Below, in pieces: positions 1-7,264 of a stretch of DNA of 21,556 nucleotides. The notes under the pieces are model-generated. The model ran no database searches. It had not been told where the DNA came from and saw nothing but the letters and a program-made list of their open reading frames with translations. Source of the DNA: DAOQAU01 sp964640325 (GTDB lineage Bacteria > Cyanobacteriota > Vampirovibrionia > Gastranaerophilales > Gastranaerophilaceae); NCBI GenBank assembly GCA_964640325.1, contig CAZXID010000028.1, forward strand, positions 1 to 21,556, written 5' to 3'. Positions within the stretch are counted from its first letter, which is position 1, and each line of letters begins with the position of its first letter. Made by a program: the position numbers and the translations under genes.

Positions 1-747
1 GAAGGTAATTTAAAATTCTTTGTGCTGGGGGCTTTGACATTGGGTGCTGTTGTCGGATTGAGCTTTTTATCCTTAAAAAATCTAAGAAAAGGAAAGATTT
101 ATTTAGAAGAATATGTTGGAAAAACAATTGAAAAAATTTCTCAGATTGTTGATAAATCCAATGCCTCAACAAAAGAAATTGATAAAATCAACTTAAAAAA
201 TATGTTTCAGGCAGTTGATGCAAAGCCCGAATTTGTTAAGAAGAAATTGGCAGAATTAAATTGGGACGAGTCGGAAAAATCAAAATTTATTGACGAAGTT
301 TTGTTTAACAATACAAAGTCAACAGCGACCGTTGAAAAAACAATGGGCGGTGATGGGACTCCAAGGCCCGCTTTTTATTCGCATGTTAATGATTATCGTG
401 CCTTTTTCTACAACTGGCTTTTGGAAACTTCAAATCCGCTTTTTAAAAATCTATTTTTTGCAATAACAGGTGTTTCTGCAGTTTCATACGGCGGAAAAGT
501 CTTAGGCGAAGCGGTTAAAGATGTTCAAGTGAAAAAAATTAACGCACAAACAGAACTTGAGCTCCAACAAAGGCTCGTTTCGACAGAGTTAAGAAATTTT
601 AAAGCCAAAAAAGAAGCGGCAATCAATCCGCTTTGTGACGAATTTTATACTCAGGTCAAAAACACAAAACCCAAAGAAGAACTCAAAACCATGGCTGAAA
701 ATATTTTGTCAGAAGTCAAAAACGGACCTCCGTTTGTTTATTCCTAA
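1..747 (+). CDS. Unknown membrane-anchored protein, 5' end outside window
   Basis: Reading frame 1 is open from the first base to the TAA at 745-747, giving 248 visible residues. A GTG at position 22 could start it, but codons upstream of that are open and already encode part of a hydrophobic helix, so the gene most likely begins before the window. The visible protein has a transmembrane segment at about residues 6-25, a Lys/Glu-rich helical middle, a second hydrophobic Gly-rich segment at about 148-168 and a charged helical C-terminal tail that is probably coiled coil. This suggests an inner-membrane protein with two anchors. I do not recognise a family, and no catalytic motif is visible. 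A palindromic repeat starts three bases after the stop. Confidence 0.75.
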   Translation, partial: EGNLKFFVLGALTLGAVVGLSFLSLKNLRKGKIYLEEYVGKTIEKISQIVDKSNASTKEIDKINLKNMFQAVDAKPEFVKKKLAELNWDESEKSKFIDEVLFNNTKSTATVEKTMGGDGTPRPAFYSHVNDYRAFFYNWLLETSNPLFKNLFFAITGVSAVSYGGKVLGEAVKDVQVKKINAQTELELQQRLVSTELRNFKAKKEAAINPLCDEFYTQVKNTKPKEELKTMAENILSEVKNGPPFVYS

Positions 748-749
748 TC

Positions 750-829
750 GACATAGTTCTTGGTGAGCGAAGTGAACCATAGAAATATGTCGTTGCGAGG
801 AGCGAATAAAATGAGCGACGTGGCAATCT
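750..829. repeat. Composite palindromic intergenic repeat
   Basis: Two adjacent palindromes fill most of the space between two plus-strand genes. The first (750-791) has outer arms GACATA/TATGTC and inner arms that pair imperfectly around a GCGAAG loop. The second (790-829) begins CGTTGCGAGGAGCG and ends GAGCGACGTGGCAATCT, so TTGC pairs with GCAA and CGCTC-like arms pair inside. The second form resembles the short GC-richer palindromic repeats (REP/MITE-like) scattered in many bacterial genomes. Its base composition is clearly higher in GC than the flanking genes. It may act as an mRNA-stabilising or transcription-ending structure for the upstream gene. Confidence 0.65.
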
Positions 830-843
830 AAAAAAATAATTAT

Positions 844-867
844 TTTCCCTATCTCCTTGAGGGAGAG
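844..867 (-). repeat. Short repeat, copy 1 (mirror of 1414-1437)
   Basis: Read on the minus strand this is CTCTCCC, nine bases, then TAGGGAAAA. The same layout (CTCTCCC, nine bases, TAGGGGAA) occurs on the plus strand at 1414-1437. The two copies lie in opposite orientation on either side of the gene at 884-1396. This copy also carries the purine-rich Shine-Dalgarno of that gene. Confidence 0.45.
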
Positions 868-883
868 GAAAGGACAAAAAACT

Positions 884-1396
884 ATGATACAATCAATTAA
901 CACAAATTTAATAAACAGGGCGCAGACGAATATAAAATATTCGTCTGCGCCTGCTTCTGTAAATATTCAAATGCACACAGCGCAGAGAAATTATACAATT
1001 TTTGACCAAAACAGAGTGGTTTTTTTTGTCGCACAGCGTGAAAATGCCCTGCCATATTTAAAACAAGTTTTACAGACCTCGCAGGATGAAAAGCAAATTG
1101 TTGAAGCACTTTATATTGCGGATAGGATGATTGACGCTGGAGTTAAGGGTATTCCTGCGATGTATCCGGTTTTTTCTAGGTTTAATGATACAAAATCACC
1201 TAATATTCAGGCCTTTTTGGCTGGAATTTATCGCAAAACACAAGTTCCTGATGCTTTCGGACCATTGGTTAAAATGCTGATACAAAATGCTCAAAATCCT
1301 CAAAAAACCTCTGCCGACGAAGAAATCGGCGGAGCAATTTTATCCTACATAAGCACTTATTCAAAAGGCGCACCAAAAATTGATTATCAGGCTTGA
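884..1396 (+). CDS. Unknown helical-repeat protein
   Basis: The gene encodes 170 residues from the ATG at 884. A TTG at 857 is in frame, but the ATG is preferred because GAGAGGAAAGGA lies just upstream with about nine bases spacing. The first ~30 residues are polar, low in complexity and probably disordered. From about residue 45 the protein is a run of short amphipathic helices (ENALPYLKQVLQ, KQIVEALYIADRMI and similar), which resembles HEAT/ARM-type folding. There is no signal peptide or membrane segment, so it is probably cytosolic. I do not recognise a family. The polar leader followed by a helical domain is common among hypothetical proteins of Gastranaerophilales (inference). It is flanked by two mirror-image short repeats. 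Confidence 0.75.
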   Translation: MIQSINTNLINRAQTNIKYSSAPASVNIQMHTAQRNYTIFDQNRVVFFVAQRENALPYLKQVLQTSQDEKQIVEALYIADRMIDAGVKGIPAMYPVFSRFNDTKSPNIQAFLAGIYRKTQVPDAFGPLVKMLIQNAQNPQKTSADEEIGGAILSYISTYSKGAPKIDYQA

Positions 1397-1413
1397 TTAT
1401 TTATTATACTATT

Positions 1414-1444
1414 CTCTCCCGTAAAAGATTAGGGGAAGAGTTTT
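1414..1444 (+). terminator. Possible terminator / repeat copy 2
   Basis: CTCTCCC (1414-1420) can pair with GGGAAGAG (1433-1440) with one bulged A, and a TTTT run follows at 1441-1444. The hairpin lies 17 bases after the stop of the plus-strand gene, and its tail overlaps the 3' end of the convergent MFS gene. It is a weak intrinsic terminator candidate. The same sequence block also occurs inverted at 844-867, so it may instead be a mobile short repeat used as a terminator. Confidence 0.4.
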
Positions 1445-2795
1445 AAGCATTTTCTCCGAATTTATTTTTGTAGGTTATCAGTTTAAATATGCTGAAAAAT
1501 AGAGCAGGAGTGGCGAGGATAAACATCATTCTGGCAACGCCGAGTATTTGGGCGCCCCATGCGGCAACCAAAACGGGAAGTGCCGAGGCTGTGCTTAAAA
1601 GTGTGAACAAAATTCCAAAAACTTTCCCTCTAACTTTCGGGTCAATTTCTGTGTGCAAAATTGTCTGTGTCGGAATTGCTACAAACGCCGTCGAAACTCC
1701 GATTAAAGCCCCTATTATATAGCTATATAACATCGGATAAGTAAAATCAAAGTGTTCCAGATAAAAAATCAAAATGGATTTTGTTTCAAAGTGAAAAACG
1801 CTTGCTTGCGGAATTAAAGGAAGTGCCCCAAAAAGTGCAAGTGCTATTCCGCAGGTTAAAATTCCTATATATCCCAAAAGATGTTTTTCGACTTTCCTGA
1901 AATAATGCCCGACCAAAAAAGCTCCAAAAACCATACCGATTCCGCAATAAACAACTATATAAGCAAATTTTTGTGCGCCCAAGGTCGGATTTTGCGGGTA
2001 AAGGTAGTTTTGGCTCAAACTGATTGATAAAATCGAAAGCATTACAATTACGGAAAATAAAGAGGCAAGTTTAAGCATTGCAGAGCGCACAATAGGATTG
2101 TCTTTTATGTAAACCAGACCTTCAATTAAATCTTCAAGAAAAGTAAATTTGTTGCCCTCGATTTTTTGTGAGGGTTTGTAGCTCATAAAAATCAGACAAA
2201 AAGCAGATAAAAAGAAAAATAAACTTATGCCATAGTGAACAAAATTTATCCCAAAAATATTAATCATCGGATCACCAAGGGCAAAACCGAAAATCAAAGA
2301 CGCCATCATCGTAGTTGAAAACAGCGAATTCGCGGTTAAAAGTTGATATTTATTTGCAACGGAAGGAATTATAGAAGCTTCTGCCGGCACAAAAAATTGA
2401 GTTACCGATGACATTAAAAACGCAAGCGCGTAAAGGCTTAAAAGGGTTTTATCAAAAAGCGGCAGAAGAAGGATAATTATCCCTCTTAAAATATTTGTAA
2501 TAATCATCACTGCTTTTTTGTTCCATACATCAATAAAAACTCCTGCCACTGCGGTCAAAAGAATAGCCGGAATCGTAAAAGCTATGTATAGCCAGCTTTG
2601 CAGGCTGGCAGATTTTCCCGTCGGGTCAAAATTTATAGCGATTATAGTTACGAAAACGACAAAAATAATTCTGTCTGCAAATTGTGAAAATATTTGTGCG
2701 GCCCAGAGCATGCAAAAATCTCGATTGGCAAACAAAGCCCCGTAGCCTCTTGCTTTTTCAAATATTGATTCTTTTTTTACTTCGTCAAATCCCAT
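1443..2795 (-). CDS. MFS transporter, 12-helix exporter type
   Basis: The 450-residue protein has about 12 hydrophobic segments and the N-terminal pattern NRDFCMLWAAQIFSQFADRI, typical of the MFS_3/EntS-like branch of the major facilitator superfamily. A hydrophilic central loop near residues 200-215 (SYKPSQKIEGNKF) separates the two six-helix halves. Members usually use proton motive force to export small molecules such as drugs or siderophores; the substrate here cannot be read from sequence. The ATG directly follows the TAA of secF with no gap, and no strong Shine-Dalgarno is visible, so translation is probably coupled to secF. It is the last gene of the dapA-secD-secF-MFS operon. Its C-terminal end faces the convergent gene at 884-1396. 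Confidence 0.85.
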   Translation of the reverse strand: MGFDEVKKESIFEKARGYGALFANRDFCMLWAAQIFSQFADRIIFVVFVTIIAINFDPTGKSASLQSWLYIAFTIPAILLTAVAGVFIDVWNKKAVMIITNILRGIIILLLPLFDKTLLSLYALAFLMSSVTQFFVPAEASIIPSVANKYQLLTANSLFSTTMMASLIFGFALGDPMINIFGINFVHYGISLFFFLSAFCLIFMSYKPSQKIEGNKFTFLEDLIEGLVYIKDNPIVRSAMLKLASLFSVIVMLSILSISLSQNYLYPQNPTLGAQKFAYIVVYCGIGMVFGAFLVGHYFRKVEKHLLGYIGILTCGIALALFGALPLIPQASVFHFETKSILIFYLEHFDFTYPMLYSYIIGALIGVSTAFVAIPTQTILHTEIDPKVRGKVFGILFTLLSTASALPVLVAAWGAQILGVARMMFILATPALFFSIFKLITYKNKFGENA

Positions 2796-3758
2796 TTACT
2801 TTTTACTTTTTCTTTCGCGCCAAAAGTCAATTACAATACTTGCAAAGAAAATACTCGAGTAAGTTCCTATCGCAATACCCAAAATCATCGCTAATACAAA
2901 ATCTTTTGTGGTTACTCCGCCGAAGAAGTAGAGGGCTAAAAGTGTTATAAGCGTTGTCAGTGAAGTGTTTATACTTCTTACCAAAGTCTGATCAACGCTA
3001 AAATTAACTATTTCGCCGAATGACATTTTTTTGGCGTAATATCTGAGGTTTTCGCGAATTCTGTCAAAAACAACGATTGTGTCGTGGACAGAAAATCCTA
3101 TTACCGTCAAGATGGCAGTTATAAAAAGCCCGTCAATCTGGACATTAAAAAGTAATCCTAAAATAGAAAAACATCCTATTACAAAAAGGGCATCATGTAA
3201 TAGAGAAAGTACCGCCGCTATTGCAAAATCAAGTTGAAAACGGATTGTAAGATAAATTACAATCCCTAAACAGGCCAAAACTAAGGCGGAAAGAGAATTT
3301 CTAAATAACTCTTTGCCTAAAGTAGGTCCTATAGAGCTTACTTGAATAAGTTTTGAATTTGTATATTCAGACTTAACAACATTTGAAACATTTTCTAATT
3401 GCGCGGTATTTTTTTCATCAATAAATTTTGTTCTTATAGAAATTATTGACTTAATTTCGCTTTTCTTGTCGGTTGAATTCACGTTTATATTTTGCAAGTA
3501 AGGGTTTTCGATTCCGGCTTTTTTAAGACTGGTTCCCAGTTCTGTAATTTCGTGTGGAGTTATTTTTTTATCCACAGAGTATTGCAGAATTGTTCCGCCG
3601 GTATAGTCAATGCCGACTTTAAGCGGTGCATGGTTGGGATAAGTTATGCTTGAATAAATCATTGCAAAAACGCCCGGCAAAACCAAAAATGCCGATAACA
3701 CTATCCACCATATTCTATATTTTACTAAATCAAATCTGTATTTTCTTTCTTCTGACAT
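2796..3758 (-). CDS. secF: Protein translocase subunit SecF
   Basis: SecF is a membrane subunit of the SecDF complex, which uses the proton gradient to pull secreted proteins through SecYEG from the outer face. The 320-residue protein has a first membrane helix at about 17-37, the family signature GIDYTGGT at 49-56, a periplasmic P1-like domain, and then five further helices with the conserved motif FSVHDTIVVFDRIREN. I chose the ATG at 3758 because AAGGAGAAAATA precedes it. A longer frame reaches an ATG at 3812, but it would only add an unlikely leader read through an intergenic repeat. It follows secD by 67 bases and touches the MFS gene downstream (TAA next to ATG). Confidence 0.96.
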   Translation of the reverse strand: MSEERKYRFDLVKYRIWWIVLSAFLVLPGVFAMIYSSITYPNHAPLKVGIDYTGGTILQYSVDKKITPHEITELGTSLKKAGIENPYLQNINVNSTDKKSEIKSIISIRTKFIDEKNTAQLENVSNVVKSEYTNSKLIQVSSIGPTLGKELFRNSLSALVLACLGIVIYLTIRFQLDFAIAAVLSLLHDALFVIGCFSILGLLFNVQIDGLFITAILTVIGFSVHDTIVVFDRIRENLRYYAKKMSFGEIVNFSVDQTLVRSINTSLTTLITLLALYFFGGVTTKDFVLAMILGIAIGTYSSIFFASIVIDFWRERKSKK

Positions 3759-3801
3759 TATTTTCTCCTTTTTGGGGCGTAAATGCACCCTGCCTTTCTG
3801 C

Positions 3802-3825
3802 TCACAGTCCATTGTTCACAGTCCA
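3802..3825. repeat. 10-bp direct repeat in the secD-secF spacer
   Basis: TCACAGTCCA occurs at 3802-3811 and again at 3816-3825, four bases apart. The second copy ends exactly at the secD stop codon. On the coding strand this gives TGGACTGTGA twice. No function is apparent. The repeat creates a spurious in-frame ATG upstream of secF. Confidence 0.6.
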
Positions 3826-5136
3826 CTAATCCAATACTCCAAATTTTGCTTTTTCGCGTTTAGTTTCTTTGACTTCAAACGCTTTTCCTATTTCATCTTT
3901 TCTTAAACCGAAAAGCTGCGGATATTTTAATTCACCCGTTCCGAAAATCAGGTGCATAAAGTTTTTGCTGATTGTTATTGCGCTGAACATTGAAACCATA
4001 ACCCCTAAAGCGAGCGTAAGGGCAAATCCTTTTACCACACTTGTTCCGAGCATATAAAGAATTGTACATGTGATAATCGTTGACATATTTGAATCAAATA
4101 TGCTTGTAAAAGCTCTGTCAAAACCGGCATTTATAGCTGTAAACAGAGTCCTTCCCGCTCTTAATTCTTCTTTTGTCCGCTCGAAAATCAATATGTTTGC
4201 ATCAACCGCCATACCTATACTTAATATAAATCCGGCTATACCTGCAAGGGTAAGCGTTACAGGAATTGTTTTAAACAGTGCAAATAAAATCAAACTGTAA
4301 CAAATCAGAGCAATATCTGCGATTAAGCCTGGTAATCGGTAAAATAGAATCATAAAAAGCATTACGATACCAAGTCCAACCATTCCTGCCACTTTTGATT
4401 TTTCAATACTGTCGGCACCCAAAGTAGGCCCTACAGTATTTTCTTCAATAATTTTTGCAGGAACAGGCAAAGCGCCGGCATTTAATAGGTCAACCATTTT
4501 TTTGGCTTCTTCATATTGAAATCCTGTGTCTCCGCCTGAAATTTGGGCATTCCCGCCTAAAATCGGCTCTCTTATGACAGGAGCTGACTGCATTTCTCCA
4601 TTAAAGAAAATCGCCATTTGCTGCCCTACCATTTTGGAGGTTAAATCTCCGAATTTTTTGCTGCCTTTATCATTAAATTGTAAGTCTACAACCCATTGCC
4701 CGTTTGTTGAGTTTGTGCTTAAAATCGCTCTGCTCAAATCTTTTCCGCTCAAGCCCGTTGAAACCCAAGTTTGTTGGCTGTTTAAAATAGGGCCTGCTTT
4801 TTTGAAATCTAATTCCGCGGTTTCTCCTAAGAATTCTTTTGCTTTTGTGAGGTCAGAAATGTTCGGGATTTCTATTAAAAGCCTTTTTTCGCCGGTCTGT
4901 TGAACGACTGTTTCTGCAACTCCGAGTTTGTTAATACGATTTTCGATTGCATATTTTAAACTATCCATCATTTCAGGAGTTATTTTTGCGACTGTATTTG
5001 TGGTTTGGGCTTCAAGCACCAATCTAGAGCCGCCTACCAAATCCAATCCTAATTTTGTAGGCTTTATAAAAATAACGGCAGTCGAAATGATTGCTATTAT
5101 AACTATCGCCCAGAACATAATTACTTTGTTTTTCAT
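3826..5136 (-). CDS. secD: Protein translocase subunit SecD
   Basis: SecD partners SecF in the proton-driven step of Sec protein export. The 436-residue protein has an N-terminal membrane helix (about 5-25), the signature GLDLVGGSRLVLEA starting at residue 30, a large external domain, and five C-terminal helices with the conserved motif IGMAVDANILIFERTKEEL, which includes the Asp implicated in proton movement in the family. The start ATG at 5136 is supported by AAAGGAT about eight bases upstream. The gene lies 22 bases after dapA, and secF follows. The length is on the short side of the family, as in many non-proteobacterial SecD proteins. The C-terminal tail (after about residue 400) is soluble and charged. 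Confidence 0.97.
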   Translation of the reverse strand: MKNKVIMFWAIVIIAIISTAVIFIKPTKLGLDLVGGSRLVLEAQTTNTVAKITPEMMDSLKYAIENRINKLGVAETVVQQTGEKRLLIEIPNISDLTKAKEFLGETAELDFKKAGPILNSQQTWVSTGLSGKDLSRAILSTNSTNGQWVVDLQFNDKGSKKFGDLTSKMVGQQMAIFFNGEMQSAPVIREPILGGNAQISGGDTGFQYEEAKKMVDLLNAGALPVPAKIIEENTVGPTLGADSIEKSKVAGMVGLGIVMLFMILFYRLPGLIADIALICYSLILFALFKTIPVTLTLAGIAGFILSIGMAVDANILIFERTKEELRAGRTLFTAINAGFDRAFTSIFDSNMSTIITCTILYMLGTSVVKGFALTLALGVMVSMFSAITISKNFMHLIFGTGELKYPQLFGLRKDEIGKAFEVKETKREKAKFGVLD

Positions 5137-5158
5137 TTTTTTATCCTTTGTAAATTCT

Positions 5159-6052
5159 CTAATTATTATTAAATTCGTCTATAACTTCAAAAAGTTCGAT
5201 TTTTTGCGCTTCGGTAAGTTCTGTCAGCGGAAGCCTTACCCAATCTTCAATCAGTCCTTGGCGGGCTAAAACAGCTTTTATAGGAGCAGGATTAGGCGCC
5301 ATAAATATTTTTTTCATAACAGGAAAAAGTTTTAAGTGCATGTTTTTTGCAAAAACATAATTCCCCGTTTTAAAATTGTGTATCATTGTTTTAATTTCTT
5401 TTCCCCAAAGGTGTGAAGCCACCGAAATTACTCCCTCAGCCCCCAATGCAAGCATAGGCAAAGTCAAACTGTCATCGCCGGAATAAATTACAAAATCTTC
5501 GGGACAGAGCATTTTTAACTCGGAAACCATATCCATATCGGGGCAACTTTGTTTTAGTCCCACGATATTGGGATATTTATTTGCAAGTTCGCTTACTGTT
5601 TGGGCAGAAATTGTTATACCGGTTCTTGAGGGAATATTGTACAAAATAATTGGTATCTTAACACTTTGGGCAATTTGGCTGTAATGTTCAAAAATCCCTC
5701 TTTGGCAAGGTTTGTTATAGTAAGGTGCAACTGATAAAATTAAATCCGCGCCTTCTTTTTGGGCGGTTTTTGCAGCTTCAACGGCGGTTTTTGTGCAGTT
5801 AGAACCCGCACCCATCATAACTTTTGCCCTTTGCCCGACTGCTCGCTTTACGGTTGAAAGCAGTTCGATTTCCTCTTCATGAGTTAGCGTAGGGCACTCA
5901 CCCGTTGTTCCTGCAACAAGAATTGTGTCGGATCCGTTTTCCGCAAGATATTTTGCCAGTTCTTCGGCTTTGTCATAGTCGATTTCTTTATGCTTGTTAA
6001 AAGGCGTTACCATTGCGGTAATAACTTCCCCTGCATCAAAACGTTTTGACAT
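5159..6052 (-). CDS. dapA: 4-hydroxy-tetrahydrodipicolinate synthase
   Basis: DapA condenses pyruvate with aspartate semialdehyde, the first committed step to diaminopimelate (peptidoglycan) and lysine. The 297-residue protein matches the family length and TIM-barrel pattern. Key residues are visible: the pyruvate-binding TTG at 49-51, the catalytic Tyr138 and Arg143 in YNIPSRTG, and the Schiff-base Lys167 in GLKQS. The ATG at 6052 follows a strong GGAGGA. It is the first gene of an operon with secD, secF and the MFS transporter. A promoter candidate lies close upstream, leaving a leader of only about 20 bases. That is too short for a lysine riboswitch. Confidence 0.97.
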   Translation of the reverse strand: MSKRFDAGEVITAMVTPFNKHKEIDYDKAEELAKYLAENGSDTILVAGTTGECPTLTHEEEIELLSTVKRAVGQRAKVMMGAGSNCTKTAVEAAKTAQKEGADLILSVAPYYNKPCQRGIFEHYSQIAQSVKIPIILYNIPSRTGITISAQTVSELANKYPNIVGLKQSCPDMDMVSELKMLCPEDFVIYSGDDSLTLPMLALGAEGVISVASHLWGKEIKTMIHNFKTGNYVFAKNMHLKLFPVMKKIFMAPNPAPIKAVLARQGLIEDWVRLPLTELTEAQKIELFEVIDEFNNN

Positions 6053-6080
6053 GAAATATCCTCCTACTTAGTACTGTCTG

Positions 6081-6109
6081 ATTATATTACAAAGACTAAA
6101 ATAGTTCAT
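6081..6109 (-). promoter_or_regulatory. Candidate sigma70-type promoter of dapA operon
   Basis: On the minus strand a perfect TATAAT (6081-6086) lies 17 bases after ATGAAC (6104-6109), which is a weak -35. The predicted start of transcription falls about 20 bases before the dapA ATG. The promoter sits between the tsf terminator and dapA, where an operon promoter is expected. Confidence 0.45.
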
Positions 6110-6142
6110 TAATTATTAAGTAAATTTACCTTATATTAATAA

Positions 6143-6178
6143 AAATAGGCACTGAAAAAATTTTTTCAATGCCTATTT
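6143..6178 (-). terminator. Intrinsic terminator after tsf
   Basis: Two 18-base arms (6143-6160 and 6161-6178) pair with a single mismatch and almost no loop. The core is TAGGCA/TGCCTA flanked by A/T runs. On the minus strand the hairpin is followed by TTTTTATTAA. It lies 22 bases past the tsf stop and upstream of the dapA promoter, so it most likely ends the rpsB-tsf transcript. Confidence 0.85.
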
Positions 6179-6199
6179 GTCTATTAATTATAACTTTAA

Positions 6200-7063
6200 T
6201 TATGATTTGATTTGGTTCATTACTTCTTCGGCAAAATTTTCTGAACGTTTTTCAAGCCCTTCGCCGAGCATATATCTTGTGAACCTTTTTATATTAAATT
6301 TCCCCTCAATTAGCTGTTGAATTGTCATATCGGGATTCTTAACAAAAGGTTGTTCCAATAGACATTTTTGAGCAAGAAGTTTTTGGACTCTGCCTTCAAC
6401 GATTTTTCCTCTGATAGCTTCGGGTTTATTTGCTAAATCCTCTTTACCCATTTCGATTCTTGTTTCTTCATCAATAACGTCTTGCGGAACATCATTTTTT
6501 GAAACAAATTCGGGTGCTGCACTTGCGATGTGCAGGCAAATGTCTTTTGCAAGCTCATCGTTTTTATTATCTGTTTCAAGCAAAACACCTATTTTGCCGT
6601 TGTGAATGTATGTGGCAAGATTACCTTCATATCTTACAAATCTTCTTAAAGTGATTTTTTCTCCGATAGTGGCAATTTTTTCTTTTACCACGTCTTCAAT
6701 AGGTTTGTGAAATACCGGACATGTTTGTTTCAATAAATCTTCAGGGCTTGTTGGGTTTAAGTCAATTACTCTTTGGGCAAATGCTTCTGAAAGACCTTTA
6801 AATTCATCATTTTTTGCTACAAAATCTGTTTCACAGTTGACTTCTACCATAGCCCCAACATTGCCGTCTATTACAGAAGCAATGCGGCCTTCGGCTGCGA
6901 TTCTTCCCATTTTTTTATCGGCTGATGAGATTCCTTTTTGCCTTAAAAATTCTATAGCTTTTTCCATATCGCCTTCGGTTTCAACAAGCGCATTTTTGCA
7001 GTCCATCATGCCCGCACCTGTCTGTTCGCGAAGTTCTTTTACCATAGTGGCTGTTATTTCCAT
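6200..7063 (-). CDS. tsf: Translation elongation factor Ts
   Basis: EF-Ts is the guanine-nucleotide exchange factor that recycles EF-Tu during translation. The 287-residue protein opens with the UBA-like domain (ITATMVKELREQTGAGMMDC) and carries the EF-Tu-contacting motif TDFVAKN at 79-85, followed by the dimerisation-type core. I chose the ATG at 7063 because GGAGGACAAA precedes it directly. An in-frame ATG 12 bases further upstream overlaps that Shine-Dalgarno. rpsB lies 201 bases upstream on the same strand, the classic pairing. The spacer holds a promoter candidate and a MITE-like repeat, so tsf may be expressed partly on its own. Confidence 0.98.
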   Translation of the reverse strand: MEITATMVKELREQTGAGMMDCKNALVETEGDMEKAIEFLRQKGISSADKKMGRIAAEGRIASVIDGNVGAMVEVNCETDFVAKNDEFKGLSEAFAQRVIDLNPTSPEDLLKQTCPVFHKPIEDVVKEKIATIGEKITLRRFVRYEGNLATYIHNGKIGVLLETDNKNDELAKDICLHIASAAPEFVSKNDVPQDVIDEETRIEMGKEDLANKPEAIRGKIVEGRVQKLLAQKCLLEQPFVKNPDMTIQQLIEGKFNIKRFTRYMLGEGLEKRSENFAEEVMNQIKS

Positions 7064-7093
7064 TTTGTCCTCCATTTTTTGTTATCAACATCC

Positions 7094-7256
7094 CGTCACC
7101 CTGAATTTATTTGACTTCTTTTCCCGAAGTATTTGATTTCGTGGAAAATGTCCTTACGATATATTTGAATTGTCCATTCTTTAGCTTTTGTTGTCAATAG
7201 TATCAGCATCGCAAGGTCAAACGACTGTGAGATCCTGAAACAAGTTCAGGATGACG
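7094..7256. repeat. MITE-like element, longer diverged copy
   Basis: The right end (7228-7256) contains the palindrome ATCCTGAA...TTCAGGAT and ends GATGACG. The left end (7094-7112) reads CGTCACCCTGAATTTATTT. The ends are inverted copies of each other (CGTCAYCCTGAA), although the left arm has lost its inner half. Both ends match the ends of the 72-base element at 8245-8316. About 115 bases of unrelated sequence, including a tsf promoter candidate, lie between the ends. The two ends could also be separate single repeats. Confidence 0.6.
7169..7197 (-). promoter_or_regulatory. Candidate promoter of tsf in the rpsB-tsf spacer
   Basis: On the minus strand a perfect -35 TTGACA (7192-7197) is followed after 17 bases by GACAAT (7169-7174, four of six matches to TATAAT). 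It points at tsf, about 100 bases upstream of the start codon. It would allow EF-Ts to be made independently of ribosomal protein S2. Confidence 0.5.
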
Positions 7257-7264
7257 TTATTTTA

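Noticed and set aside
4526..4903. Long open frame of 125 codons antisense to secD
   Set aside because: It is a shadow of a certain gene and has no ribosome site or promoter.
6053..6140. Lysine riboswitch before dapA
   Set aside because: The space to the promoter candidate is about 20-30 bases, far too short, and no riboswitch core pattern is visible.
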